From contig OZ241384.1 in assembly GCA_965200805.1 (NCBI GenBank), forward strand, positions 2,480,001 to 2,544,000: a stretch of DNA of 64,000 bases, written 5' to 3'. The notes beneath the pieces are model-generated. The model was not told the DNA's origin. It saw only the letters and a program-made list of their open reading frames with translations, and did no database searches. The DNA comes from MPNP01 sp026709725 (GTDB lineage: Bacteria > Pseudomonadota > Alphaproteobacteria > Rhodobacterales > Rhodobacteraceae). Shown here in pieces: positions 25,272 to 35,152 of this stretch. A program made the translations under genes and the position numbers. How positions within the stretch are numbered: position 1 is the stretch's first letter; each line of letters begins with the position of its first letter.

Positions 25272-25706
25272 CGGGTTTGGGGTCATCAGGGGGAGAGATT
25301 GGCCAGGGCGCGCTTCCTCGCCCTGCCATTCTCGCTCTGATTCTGATGGCGGACCGGATTCGCGCAGGAGGATCGCGGGTGGTGAGCCCCGGTTGGGAAC
25401 TGTGTCGATAGATGACGACTGTCATTGCCATCAGATAGAAGCCCTGTCAGGCGGAGAGAGGCATCAGGAGATGTCTTGGCGACACGATCCGACCGGGTCA
25501 ATCCATTTGCGCCCGGAAGACAGGGGGCAGACCCGCTTTTGGGGCGGAAGGGTTCCGGAGGTTCGGGTTAGTCGCCGGGACAGGATTATCAAGGGGCCCG
25601 GGGCGGCGGATTCGGTCAGTGAGGGCACTGATTGGATGACTTGAAATGGCTTGTGTATCAGGCGGAAATTCTCCATGAATGCGATGGCTTCGTGTGGGAG
25701 GTTTGA
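25272..25706 (+). other. Upstream region of the sarcosine oxidase operon
   Basis: About 435 bp without a recognised gene, presumably holding the sox promoter. The only confident element is the ribosome-binding site GGGAGG at 25696-25701, 5 nt before the GTG start of soxB. Confidence 0.5.
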
Positions 25707-26954
25707 GTGGACAGGTATTCGGTTTTTGCGCTTGCGCGGGAGGCCATTCGCAATCATCGCGGATGGAACCGGGCATGGGAATCACCCGCACCGGACAGGC
25801 ACTATGATGTCATCGTTGTCGGCGCAGGTGGGCACGGGCTGGCAACGGCCTATTACCTTGGCAAGAATCACGGCATCACCAATGTTGCCATCCTTGAGAA
25901 GGGCTGGCTTGGGGGCGGCAATACAGGCCGGAACACAACGATCATTCGATCGAACTACCTGCAGGATGCTTCGGCTGCGATTTATGAGAAATCCCGCAGT
26001 CTCTATGAGACACTCAGCCAGGATTTGAACTACAATGTCATGTTCAGTCCTCGCGGCCTCCTGAATCTTGCCCAGACTCACCACGAGGTCCGGGGATATC
26101 GCCGGATCATGAGTGCCAACGGTCTTCAGGGCGTGGCCACATCCTATCTTGAGCCGGATGCGGTGCGCAAGCTTTGCCCGGTGATGAATCTCAACGGCCC
26201 GCGTTACCCTGTGCTTGGGGCATTGTGGCAGCCGCGGGCCGGGACTGCCCGCCACGACGCGGTGGCCTGGGCACTGGCCCGGGGCTGTTCAGCCATGGGT
26301 ATGCACATCATTGAGAAATGTCCGGTTATCGGAATTCGCTCGGCTGATGGTGCTGTATCGGGGGTTGAGACAACGAAGGGACTGATCGGATGCAACAAGC
26401 TTGCCCTGGTGGCTGCCGGCCATTCAGGCACACTCGCCGAGATGGCAGGATTCCGACTCCCGATCGAATCGGTGGCACTGCAGGCACTTGTCAGTGAACC
26501 GGTAAAACCATGTCTTGACGTGGTCGTCATGGCGAACACTGTGCACGGCTATATCAGCCAGTCGGACAAGGGAGAGATGGTGATCGGGGGTGGGGCGGAT
26601 CAGTATGTCAACTATACACAGCGCGGATCCTTCCAGCATATTGAGGAGACTGTCCGGGCACTCATTGAAATGTTTCCCTTTCTGTCAAATTTGACAATGC
26701 TCAGGCAATGGGGCGGGATTGTTGATATGACCGGTGACCGTTCGCCGATCCTGTCAAAGACACCCGTTGACAATATCTTTGTCAATTGCGGCTGGGGGAC
26801 AGGTGGGTTTAAGGCAATTCCGGGATCGGGCTGGGCGATGTCAGAACTCGTGGCAAAAGGTGAGCCGGGGACACTCGCTGCACCCTTTTCACTCAATCGG
26901 TTCAGGGAGGGGATGTATGTTGATGAAAACCTGGCCGCGGGCGTCGCCCATTGA
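25707..26954 (+). CDS. soxB: Sarcosine oxidase beta subunit
   Basis: The catalytic subunit of heterotetrameric sarcosine oxidase, which demethylates sarcosine (N-methylglycine) to glycine and passes the methyl group as methylene-tetrahydrofolate. The FAD-binding Rossmann motif VVGAGGHGLATAYYLG is near residues 36-51, after RHYDVI. ARHDAVAW (His about 183) corresponds to the histidine that holds FMN covalently in characterised enzymes. NCGWGTGGFKAIPGSGW near the C-terminus completes the flavin fold. Length 415 is standard. The GTG at 25707 is fixed by GGGAGG 5 nt upstream. It is first of soxBDAG, in the usual order. Confidence 0.95.
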   Translation: MDRYSVFALAREAIRNHRGWNRAWESPAPDRHYDVIVVGAGGHGLATAYYLGKNHGITNVAILEKGWLGGGNTGRNTTIIRSNYLQDASAAIYEKSRSLYETLSQDLNYNVMFSPRGLLNLAQTHHEVRGYRRIMSANGLQGVATSYLEPDAVRKLCPVMNLNGPRYPVLGALWQPRAGTARHDAVAWALARGCSAMGMHIIEKCPVIGIRSADGAVSGVETTKGLIGCNKLALVAAGHSGTLAEMAGFRLPIESVALQALVSEPVKPCLDVVVMANTVHGYISQSDKGEMVIGGGADQYVNYTQRGSFQHIEETVRALIEMFPFLSNLTMLRQWGGIVDMTGDRSPILSKTPVDNIFVNCGWGTGGFKAIPGSGWAMSELVAKGEPGTLAAPFSLNRFREGMYVDENLAAGVAH

Positions 26955-27018
26955 ATCTGTGATGATGGAGGCCCCTGGCATGTCCGTCCGCACCGCAGCT
27001 CTGTGCGGGCAGTAGACG

Positions 27019-27381
27019 ATGCTGCGTCTCCGGTGTCCGGTCTGTGGCATGCTGGCTGAAGAAACTGAACTTCATGCGGGTGGTGAAGCACATATCGTCC
27101 GTGCCACGGCCGGGGATAGTGATGCTGAATTCGAGGCGTACATGTTCCTGCGCAAGAACGTCAAGGGTGTGGTTTTCGAGCGCTGGCTCCATCAGTACGG
27201 GTGCGGCAAGTGGTTTCATGCAGCCCGCAACAGCACAAGCCATCAAATCTATGGAACGTATCCTGCCCAGTCAGCAGAACCGCCAGCGGCGCTCCTTGAA
27301 ACGATTGCTGCAGCGGTTTCAGACTCCGGGATCACCGAATCCGGTGCCTCCGCGGCTGATGAGTCGACGAATGACAGTTAG
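27019..27381 (+). CDS. soxD: Sarcosine oxidase delta subunit
   Basis: A 120-residue subunit that carries a structural zinc in the heterotetramer. The expected ligands are visible: Cys6 and Cys9 in RCPVCG, and His58 and Cys62 in LHQYGCGKWF. The segment ending FHAARNSTSHQIYGTY is highly conserved in SoxD. The last 30 residues form an Ala/Ser-rich tail longer than usual. It lies between soxB (64 bp upstream) and soxA (89 bp downstream), in operon order. Confidence 0.93.
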   Translation: MLRLRCPVCGMLAEETELHAGGEAHIVRATAGDSDAEFEAYMFLRKNVKGVVFERWLHQYGCGKWFHAARNSTSHQIYGTYPAQSAEPPAALLETIAAAVSDSGITESGASAADESTNDS

Positions 27382-27470
27382 GAGCGCATGATGTCGTTGC
27401 AAATGCCATGCAGGGGCCCATGGCTGACTCCCGCTGTCAGGCACTGTCTTGCCCTGCGGGCGGTCTTGCC

Positions 27471-30400
27471 ATGAGCATTCGTCTCGCGACGGGCGGTCGA
27501 CGGATTGACCGGACGCAACCGCTTGAGTTTCGCTTTAATGGAAAGAGATTCCGCGGTTTTGTCGGTGATACGCTGGCATCGGCCCTGCTGGCAAACAATC
27601 AGCGCCTTGTCGGTCGGAGTTTCAAATATCATCGGCCCCGGGGCATCGTCGCCACCGGGCCGGAGGAACCCAATGGTCTCGTGACTGTCTCCGCTGGCGG
27701 GTCAACCCGCCCCAATCAGCGGGCAACCCAGTGCCAGGTTGCAGAGGGCATGGTCGTCCGAAGCCAGAACCACTGGCCCACCCTTGAATTCGACATTGGT
27801 GAGATTGCCGACCTTGCGGCACCCCTTCTTCCAGCGGCGTTTTATTACAAGACATTCATTTGGCCGCGCCCGGCCTGGAAAGCCCTGTTCGAGCCGGTCA
27901 TCAGGCAGGCGGCAGGTCTCGGCGCAGCATCACTTGACCGTGATCCGGCGCATTATGAGCACTATTATGCCCATGTCGATGTCCTGATTATCGGGGCCGG
28001 TCTGTCCGGTCTGACAGCTGCGCGTGCACTGGCTCCAACGGGTTTGCAGATCCTGGTACTGGAGCAGGATCTGCAGGCCGGAGGGCGACTGGTCAAGGAT
28101 CGGACAGAAATTGGAGAGCGTCCGTCCCTGGAATGGCTTTCTGATCAATTGCATCATCTCGACGGATATCAGAATGTATCGATCCGGATGCGGACAATGG
28201 CAGCGGGTCACTATGATCATGGTCTGGTCCTTGCCGATGAATCCCTGCCCGGCGAAAGGGGTGTGGTGCATCACCGACTCTGGCGGATTCGGGCAAAACA
28301 TATCATTCTGGCAACAGGAGCCATCGAGCGGCCACTGGCATTTGTCGGCAATGACCGGCCCGGGGTCATGCTGGCTTCGGCTGTACGGGATTATGTGGCT
28401 GATTATGGCGTTTCACCTGGTGACAGCACTGTCGTTGTCACCAACAATGATGATGCCTACATGACTGCATTGACTCTCCTTGATGCCGGATTGACGGTCC
28501 CGGCAATTCTTGACACGCGACCTGCATCCGAAGGGGAGCTGCCCCTGATGGCGCAGCAGCGGGGGATTGATGTTCGCTACAATCAGGCTGTCACCAGTGT
28601 TCATGGACGTATGGGAGTCAAAGCGGTTTCCGTTTGTGCGCAAGTCGGTGAGGGCGTGGAAAGTGGAACCATCGCATGCGAGTGCCTGGCGATGTCCGGT
28701 GGCTGGTCACCGTCTTTTCATCTCTGGTCGCATTGTGGAGGGCAGGCCGAATGGGATGAAGCCGGTCTGCAGTTCCGTCCCGATCTGAATGCGCCCGCCA
28801 TCACCGATGCCGGCACCCAGGCAATTTTCCCCACGGGGAGCTGCAACGGAATCCATGCCGCCGAATCAATCATTGCCGACGCCTGGGAGGCTGCCCGCAG
28901 ACTTGCTGAATCTCAGGGTGCAGCGGTCGATGGATCGGCCGATGAGACAATCAGCAGTCTCATCGAGTCGCCGCCCGAACCTGCCTGGCTTGTCCCGCAG
29001 GGTATGAAGGATACCCGCAAGGCAAAGGTCTGGATTGATTTTCAGAACGATGTCAAGGTCTCCGATATCGAGTTGGCGGTCCGGGAGGGATTTGAAAGCC
29101 CGGAGCATGCAAAGCGTTACACGACACTCGGTATGGCAACTGATCAGGGAAAAACATCCGGCATCACCGGGGTCGCTTTGCTGGCACGGGCCCGCAATTG
29201 CTCCATGGATGCGATTGCCACCACAACGTTCCGGCCCCCATATTGCCCTATCCCGCTTGGATCGATTGTCGGCCAGGCACGCGGTGATCTTTTTCTTCCG
29301 ACACGCAAGACATGTCTTGATGCATGGCAGCAGGCCAATGGCGCGGTCTGGGAACCGGTTGCGGCCTGGCGCAAACCCTACGCTTATCTGCAGGCCGGCG
29401 AGTCCGAGCACGATGCCATCCGGCGTGAGGTCAGGCGTGTGCGCTCGACTGTGGGGATCTTTGATGCGTCGACGCTTGGCAAACTGCTTGTTGTCGGGCC
29501 TGATGCCGGTTTGTTTCTCGACCGAATCTATACCGGCCGGATCAGCACAATTCCCGTTGGTTGCTGCCGTTATGGCCTGATGTGCAACGAGGATGGATTT
29601 CTCATCGACGATGGGGTTGTTGCCCGACTTGGCGAGGACAGGTTTCTCTGTCACACAACAACAGGTGGCGCTGATTTCATCCATGGATGGATGGAGGAAT
29701 GGCTGCAGACCGAGTGGTGGGATCTTCGCCTCTACTGCACCAACCTGACAGAGGAGTCAGCCCAGATTGTCGTGGCTGGCCCCGATGCCCGATCACTCCT
29801 GCAGGGATTGACCGATGTCGATCTCGCAAGGGACTCATTTCCCTTCCTGGCCTGGCGTGAAGGCAAGGTCGCCGGCTGCCCGGCCCGGGTTTACCGGATT
29901 TCATTTTCCGGTGAACTGTCCTTTGAGATCGCTGTCCCCGCCACAATGGGCATGACACTGTGGAACGCATTGCTGTCAGTCGGACAGGACTACGCCATTG
30001 AGCCTTATGGCACCGAGGCGATGCATGTCCTGCGGGCCGAGAAAGGGTACATCATGATTGGAGATGAGACTGATGGGACCGTCACACCTGATGATCTGGG
30101 GCTTGGATGGGCCGTGGACAACGCCAAGGCGGATTTTGTCGGCAAGCGCGGGATGATGCGTGCTCCGTTTGCCCGCGACGATCGCTGGCAGCTGGTGGGG
30201 CTGGAGAGTCTTGATGCCAAAACCACCCTGCCCGATGGTGCCTGTGCGATTGCCAATACTCCGGGTCCCTTTGGACATCGACAGAGTATTGGTCGGGTGA
30301 CATCCAGCTATTTCTCGCCAACACTCAACCGGCCCATTGCCCTGGCGCTCCTTGCCGGGGGGCGGGGTCGCACTGATGATGTCATTGAATTGTCGGCCAA

Positions 30401-30473
30401 TGATCAATCATTTCAAGCCCGGGTTACCAGCCCTGTCTTCCATGATCCGGATGGGGAGAAGCTGCGTGGCTGA
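27471..30473 (+). CDS. soxA: Sarcosine oxidase alpha subunit
   Basis: A 1000-residue subunit that binds NAD and tetrahydrofolate. The N-terminal 100 residues are a ferredoxin-like domain (PLEFRFNGKRFRGFVGDTL; RSFKYHRPRGI). A Rossmann domain begins near residue 172 (LIIGAGLSGLTAARAL), with IILATGAIERPLAF completing nucleotide binding. The C-terminal 390 residues are a glycine-cleavage T-protein-like folate domain (GIFDASTLGKLLV, YGTEAMHVLRAEKGYIMIG). The ATG at 27471 gives MSIRLATGGRRID, the usual N-terminus; an in-frame upstream extension of 21 codons is unlikely. The stop overlaps the soxG start by 8 bp, indicating coupling. Confidence 0.95.
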   Translation: MSIRLATGGRRIDRTQPLEFRFNGKRFRGFVGDTLASALLANNQRLVGRSFKYHRPRGIVATGPEEPNGLVTVSAGGSTRPNQRATQCQVAEGMVVRSQNHWPTLEFDIGEIADLAAPLLPAAFYYKTFIWPRPAWKALFEPVIRQAAGLGAASLDRDPAHYEHYYAHVDVLIIGAGLSGLTAARALAPTGLQILVLEQDLQAGGRLVKDRTEIGERPSLEWLSDQLHHLDGYQNVSIRMRTMAAGHYDHGLVLADESLPGERGVVHHRLWRIRAKHIILATGAIERPLAFVGNDRPGVMLASAVRDYVADYGVSPGDSTVVVTNNDDAYMTALTLLDAGLTVPAILDTRPASEGELPLMAQQRGIDVRYNQAVTSVHGRMGVKAVSVCAQVGEGVESGTIACECLAMSGGWSPSFHLWSHCGGQAEWDEAGLQFRPDLNAPAITDAGTQAIFPTGSCNGIHAAESIIADAWEAARRLAESQGAAVDGSADETISSLIESPPEPAWLVPQGMKDTRKAKVWIDFQNDVKVSDIELAVREGFESPEHAKRYTTLGMATDQGKTSGITGVALLARARNCSMDAIATTTFRPPYCPIPLGSIVGQARGDLFLPTRKTCLDAWQQANGAVWEPVAAWRKPYAYLQAGESEHDAIRREVRRVRSTVGIFDASTLGKLLVVGPDAGLFLDRIYTGRISTIPVGCCRYGLMCNEDGFLIDDGVVARLGEDRFLCHTTTGGADFIHGWMEEWLQTEWWDLRLYCTNLTEESAQIVVAGPDARSLLQGLTDVDLARDSFPFLAWREGKVAGCPARVYRISFSGELSFEIAVPATMGMTLWNALLSVGQDYAIEPYGTEAMHVLRAEKGYIMIGDETDGTVTPDDLGLGWAVDNAKADFVGKRGMMRAPFARDDRWQLVGLESLDAKTTLPDGACAIANTPGPFGHRQSIGRVTSSYFSPTLNRPIALALLAGGRGRTDDVIELSANDQSFQARVTSPVFHDPDGEKLRG

Positions 30474-30999
30474 GAACACCACCATCGGGCGCCTTCACGA
30501 ACCCGGAATGATAACACTGCGCTGTGATCTGGCAGCACCGGATGTCCGGGAATGTCTTGCCACAGCAACAGGTCTTGAGGTTCCCTCTCCCGGGGCAATT
30601 GTCTCCAACAAAGACCATTCGGTCGCGTGGATGTCGCCCGATGAACTGCTCCTCATTCTTGATAGGGACGATCTGCCCGATCGCATGGAAACACTTGAGG
30701 CAGAACTGTCCGCAACAGCGTCGCTTGTGGTGGACACATCGTCAATGCGGACCATTTTTTGCATCAGCGGACCGGATATGCGCGATGTCCTGGCGCATGA
30801 AACACCAGTGAACCTTGCACCGGAAGCCTTTGGAAGCGGCACTTTTCGCCGGACCCGCTTCGGTCAGGTTGCAGCCTCCCTCTGGATGACAACGGATGGT
30901 GAGGCCCGTCTTGTCTGCCGCTCATCTGAATCCGGATATGTCGAGGATCTCCTCAGGGCATCTGCTGCCGGCCCGCGGGTCGGATACCTTGCCAGCTGA
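30466..30999 (+). CDS. soxG: Sarcosine oxidase gamma subunit
   Basis: A 177-residue fourth subunit, related to the folate-binding T-protein fold. GTG 30466 overlaps the soxA stop (30471-30473), with GGGGAG about 8 nt upstream; this start gives MAENTTIGRLHE. Conserved features include ITLRCDLAAPDV near the start, SPDELLLIL in the middle and SGYVEDLL near the end. The assembly role of SoxG within the complex is known, but individual catalytic residues are not. It is last in the operon; folate genes that sometimes follow (glyA, folD, purU) are absent. Confidence 0.9.
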   Translation: MAENTTIGRLHEPGMITLRCDLAAPDVRECLATATGLEVPSPGAIVSNKDHSVAWMSPDELLLILDRDDLPDRMETLEAELSATASLVVDTSSMRTIFCISGPDMRDVLAHETPVNLAPEAFGSGTFRRTRFGQVAASLWMTTDGEARLVCRSSESGYVEDLLRASAAGPRVGYLAS

Positions 31000-31173
31000 A
31001 ATGACTCCCCGGCGGAGAATCTGACAGATACCAGTCGCAGTGCCGCAAGGCCACTGACGAATCAGGCACGTCATTTCCTGCACTTTCTGCAACCCGTCCT
31101 TGCAATATCGGCAATTGTTTCCTGCCTTATGGGGGACCAACTGTTTCCGTGTCCCAACAGAAAGGAAACCACG

Positions 31174-31350
31174 ATGTATCCCCAGGATCAATTCTGTTCC
31201 AGTTCCCAGGAAATCATTGACCGGGCGCACGCGCTCCGGGCGCATGCCTTCCGCCTGCTGATCCGGAATGCCCGTTCCAAACTCGGTAAAGCGGCAAAAT
31301 CACTGATCAGCCTTGCAGGGCGGCCTCATCTGGGCAAGCGATCCGTTTGA
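31174..31350 (+). CDS. Small basic DUF1127-like protein
   Basis: A 58-residue protein with a polar N-terminus (MYPQDQFCSSSQEI) and a basic helical C-terminus (RAHALRAHAFRLLIRNARSKLG). The size, the ERAxxLRAxAF-like helix and the Arg/Leu-rich second half resemble the small DUF1127 or RSP_7527-type proteins that are abundant in alphaproteobacteria, some of which affect RNA turnover or phosphate metabolism. The assignment is by resemblance only. AAAGGA sits about 9 nt before the ATG. It is a monocistron after soxG. Confidence 0.55.
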   Translation: MYPQDQFCSSSQEIIDRAHALRAHAFRLLIRNARSKLGKAAKSLISLAGRPHLGKRSV

Positions 31351-31930
31351 CGGAGTTCTGTTGCCAGATGCCCCGTCTGCCCGGTTGGCCCACTGTATAT
31401 GGGGAGGGCGGAAAACAGCAGGATTTCGGTTTGAGGTAATTTGTGACAGGGATGCTCCCGCCGGATGGGGAGGCAATCAACCACTCTGACACGGGCCCAC
31501 GCCGCTGCACTGGTCACGCTGCCCGTGACGATCACAGCCGAGACCGCGCTTGGGCCCAACCGGATTTCTGCCTCATGGCCCGGGAACGATCCCGGTTCAT
31601 GAGCATGCCGGTGCCGTCAGCTGGCATCGACACGACGCGGACGACCGTGCACGAGGGAATCGGCGGAGAGAGAATGACAACGCTCGGCGGTGGCCCTGTC
31701 TCTGAACAGAAAGCCCCGATGAACCCGGTTGTGAGGTCGTGCGGTCGATGAAGCGTACAGGGAGGGTTGTCACGTTTACCGCTGCCCGTTGATGACTTTC
31801 GGGACCATTCCGGGTCAATTGCATGGGTCTTGGACCCGTTTGCAGCGATTCTGTCCGGCTGATGGCATGAATGATGATCCGGTGATAATTTACGTGGACA
31901 GGGACGTTGCAGAGATATGGAGCCAGTCCG
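31351..31930 (+). other. Gene-free stretch before the ATPase/DUF4276 pair
   Basis: About 580 bp with no recognised gene. On the minus strand, 31441-31500 has a faint resemblance to the D-arm and anticodon-arm order of a serine-type tRNA, but the stems do not close, so no tRNA is called. TGGAG at 31916-31920 probably serves the ATPase start. Confidence 0.45.
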
Positions 31931-33164
31931 ATGCACCCGACGATATCGCAGGACGCTGCACTGCCGAGAATCGAACGCCTGAAGGTTCAGAATTTTCGTG
32001 CCCTGCGGGACATCGAGCTGAAGGACCTGACACCCCTCACCGTGCTGCTTGGCCCGAACGGCAGCGGCAAATCCACCGTATTCGATGTCTTCGCCTTTCT
32101 GGCCGAATGTTTCGAGAGCGGATTGCGCAGGGCTTGGGATAAACGGGGCCGGTCGCGCGAGTTGAAGTCCCGCGGCGGAGAAGGCCCGACACTGATTGAA
32201 ATCGGGTATCGGGAACAACCGGACGCGCCCCTAACAACCTATCATCTCCAGGTCGATGAAACGGAAGGCAAACCTGTTGTGGTGAGAGAATGGCTTCGGT
32301 GGAAGCGTAGGAAATACGGAGCACCCTTCAGGTTTCTCAACTACACTCACGGAACCGGGCGGGTCGTTTCAGGTGAGGTGCCGGATGTCCAGGATAGGCG
32401 GGTCGAGGTCCCGCTGGGTTCTCCAGACGCACTCGCGGTCAATGCACTCGGCCAGTTGGCAGAAAATCCCAGTGTCGTCGCCCTGCGCAATTTTATCATG
32501 GGGTGGCACATCTCCCACCTCTTGTCTGAAGATGCCAGGGGTCAGCCCGAAGCAGGACCGCAGGAGCGGTTAAGCAGGACCGGAGACAATCTCGCCAATG
32601 TGATTCAGTATCTTTCGGAAGAGCATCCGGTGCGTCTGAATTCCATTTTCCACCAGCTTCGCAAGCGGGTCCCCAGGATTGACGCGGTGACAGCGGACCC
32701 GATGCCGGACGGACGGCTGTTGCTGAAAATCAGGGATGCACCGTTCTCCGAGCCGGTCATGGCCCGCTTTGCGTCGGACGGGACGCTGAGGATGCTTGCC
32801 TATCTGGTCTTGTTGCGCGACCCGGCATCGCCGCCGTTCATCGGCATTGAGGAGCCGGAGAACTTCCTCCATCCTCGTCTTCTCCATGGATTGGCAGAAG
32901 AATACCGGACTGCAACCGAGGCGACGCAGATCCTCGCCACCACGCATTCACCGTTCTTTCTTGACGCGCTTCACCCCAGTGAAGTGCGAGTGCTGTGGCG
33001 TGACCAATACGGCTACACTCGATGTTATTTCCCGAACAATGATAAAAAAAATCAAGGCGTTCATGAATGCCGGCGCCCTGTTGGGCGATCTCTGGATGGA
33101 GGGGCATTTCGGGGTCGGAGATCCATTGACCACGCGCAGAATGCCACAGCAGACCGGAGACTGA
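31931..33164 (+). pseudogene. OLD/SMC-like AAA ATPase (AAA_21), frameshifted near the C-terminus
   Basis: An ABC-type ATPase of the RecF/OLD class. RLKVQNFRALRDIEL opens the fold, Walker A is GPNGSGKS (about residue 40), and there is a signature-like RLSRTGDN. Walker B is FIGIEEPENFLHP and the H-loop ATTHSPFFLDAL, each matching AAA_21. At an A8 run (33044-33051) the frame breaks; shifting by one base restores a natural ending, IKAFMNAGALLGDLWM then HFGVGDPL, stopping at 33164. In the unshifted frame a junk tail continues to 33421. DUF4276 follows 7 bp after the restored stop. Removing one A would repair the gene, so either recent mutation or a homopolymer sequencing error is possible. An in-frame TTG at 31907 is an alternative start. 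Confidence 0.8.
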
Positions 33165-33171
33165 AACCGGT

Positions 33172-33806
33172 ATGTCGGCTTCCCATCTTGAGTTCCATGT
33201 GGAAGAACCCTCCATGGGAGCCTTTCTTGACGCTTGGCTACCGGTTTTTTGCCAGAGGATTCTTCATTCCGGATTTACTCTTATCAGGGCAAGGCCGCTC
33301 TTTTGCGAAAATTGCAGAACCGCCTCAGGGGTTACGCGGACTGGATGCCAGCCGGGTGCCGCATCTTTGTGGTCGTGGATTGCGACAGCGACGACTGCCA
33401 CGAACTCAAGTCCAGACTTGAGGAGATGTGCATACAGACCCATCTTCGGTCCCGGCAGTCCGGCAGCGGCTCCGATTGGCAGATTGTTACCCGGATTGCG
33501 ATTGAAGAGTTGGAGGCCTGGTATTTCGGCGACTGGCAGGCAGTGCGCAAGGCTTACCCCAACGTATCGCCGAATATTCCGGGCCGGGCCCGCTACCGAA
33601 ACCCCGACGCGATCACAGGTGGAACATGGGAGGCGTTCGAACGGGTTCTGCAGAAAAAAGGTTATTTCAGGAATGGGCTGGCCAAGTTGCAAGCCGCTGA
33701 AAATATCGGTGAACATATCAATCCAACGGTCAATACCTCCCATAGTTTCAAGGTGTTTCGTGAGGCTCTCAATGATGCTGTTGTGATCGCACAAACGACC
33801 GGGTAG
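33172..33806 (+). pseudogene. DUF4276 (TOPRIM-like) protein, frameshifted near the N-terminus
   Basis: The partner gene of the preceding ATPase. The ATG at 33172 gives SASHLEFHVEEPSMGAFL, then a one-base shift at a T6 run (33245-33250) is needed to continue as LPEDSSFRIYSYQGK and on through IFVVVDCDSDDC, EELEAWYFGDW and KKGYFRNGLAKLQ. The early glutamate (LEFHVEE) and the DxDxD strand (VVDCDSDD) are arranged as in TOPRIM nuclease/primase domains. Adding one T would repair the frame. ATPase plus TOPRIM-like protein is the plan of OLD-type and PARIS-type antiphage systems, so a defence role is inferred for the pair. Confidence 0.75.
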
Positions 33807-33958
33807 CCGACCGGACGGATCACAGCAGGGGGCGTTCCCGGGTTTTGCGCCTCGAAGTGGCGCAGAAGCCATTCTGCTCCTCCCTATGCATGATGGGCCA
33901 ATTTGACCGGGACCCTGCAGGCGGTCTGGAACACACGGATTCGGGCATTCAGTGCGGG

Positions 33959-35050
33959 TCAACGCAACTCGTAGCGCAGGGGCAGTCCAAGATTCCGCTT
34001 CATTTGAATTTCCTGGCTTGTCTTGCGGATTGTGTTGTAGCGCTTGGCTGTGGAGGGATGTGTCAGGCTTGGCACATGGATGGCTGCCGGGTTGATGAGT
34101 GCCATGCGTCGCCATAAATCGGCTGCCTGCGAGACATCAAAGCCGGCACGTGCAGCAAAATAGACGCCAACATAATCCGCTTCCGACTCGAATTCCTGCG
34201 AGAAGGCGATCGCACCCAAATCCTGCCCAAGCTCCTTGAAGGACGGATCAAATGCCGAGGCGATCAATCCGCCGAGTGCCGAAAGAGCGATTGTCGAATC
34301 AATGTGTCCGAGTGTGTTGTGCGCCATTTCATGTCCGATGATGATGGCAAGCTGGGTGTCGTCCTCCAGAGCATCTTCAAGACCGGCATAGAGATAGATG
34401 TGTTGACCATCGGCAAAGGCATTCTTCGTGTCTTCATTCAGAATGATCAGTGGCATGTCGCAGATTGTTTCCGGGTAGAGATCAATCTGCTGTTCGGAAC
34501 CATTCCTCCAGATACGCAGTGATTTCCTGTCAGTGCCCTGGATTTCACGACGGTACGTTGCATTGGCGTACCGGTCTGTGCCAAGGGGGATGCTGTTGAT
34601 GTGAGTGATGATATCTCCCTTCCTGAGTCCGGCCCATGCTGCCGGGGCCATTGCCTGCACTTCGATGACCCGCATGTATTCATCCGTGGGGTACAGGCGA
34701 TTCCAGGAGGGGTTGTATGTCGGATCTGTGGAGTTGAGGCGAAACCCGAAACCGGATCGGTTGGCGACCAGGGCACCAATATCGGTTGTTTGCCGGGAAC
34801 AGGAGTCCACATTGGCCTGCATCAGCCTTCGATGGATGCTGTTGGCGCGCAGGCTGGCTGCAGCGTGTCCACGTGAAAACCGCTGTGTGTCTGCTGCAAC
34901 CCCGCTTGACCGGCGAACGAGCTGTTCCTGAATGACCGCTTCCTGCTGAACCTCAACACTTGAAACCTCTGGCGGTGCTGTCGTTGTCACACACGCGGCC
35001 AGCAGGCACCCAAGCAGGCCACCAACGATGCCTCTTGCCGTTGCTGTCAT
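33959..35050 (-). CDS. M48 family metalloprotease lipoprotein with PDZ domain
   Basis: A 363-residue zinc protease on the periplasmic side. The chosen ATG gives MTATARGIVGGLLGCLLAACV, whose LLAAC is a lipobox, so the protein is probably lipid-anchored; an upstream in-frame extension would hide this signal. A PDZ-like segment is near 110-190 (AWAGLRKGDIITHINSIPLG). Zinc ligands are HEMAH near residue 240 and ESEAD near 290. Such proteins act in envelope protein quality control, like BepA/LoiP. The small membrane protein gene 102 bp upstream runs in the same direction. Confidence 0.88.
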   Translation of the reverse strand: MTATARGIVGGLLGCLLAACVTTTAPPEVSSVEVQQEAVIQEQLVRRSSGVAADTQRFSRGHAAASLRANSIHRRLMQANVDSCSRQTTDIGALVANRSGFGFRLNSTDPTYNPSWNRLYPTDEYMRVIEVQAMAPAAWAGLRKGDIITHINSIPLGTDRYANATYRREIQGTDRKSLRIWRNGSEQQIDLYPETICDMPLIILNEDTKNAFADGQHIYLYAGLEDALEDDTQLAIIIGHEMAHNTLGHIDSTIALSALGGLIASAFDPSFKELGQDLGAIAFSQEFESEADYVGVYFAARAGFDVSQAADLWRRMALINPAAIHVPSLTHPSTAKRYNTIRKTSQEIQMKRNLGLPLRYELR

Positions 35051-35152
35051 GTTGCAGATTCGATCATCCGATCGCACGCGATGGCGACAGGGAATTTTTC
35101 TGGCCGACACAGGGCAGGGGGTACCGTCATTCATCAGACTGCCCTCACTCCC

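Noticed and set aside
31441..31500. Faint serine-type tRNA resemblance on the minus strand
   Set aside because: D-arm-like text is present, but acceptor, anticodon and T stems do not pair, so no tRNA is supported.
33044..33051. Programmed frameshifting at the A8 run of the ATPase gene
   Set aside because: The partner gene also carries a homopolymer indel and no stimulatory structure was seen; mutation or sequencing error is the simpler explanation.
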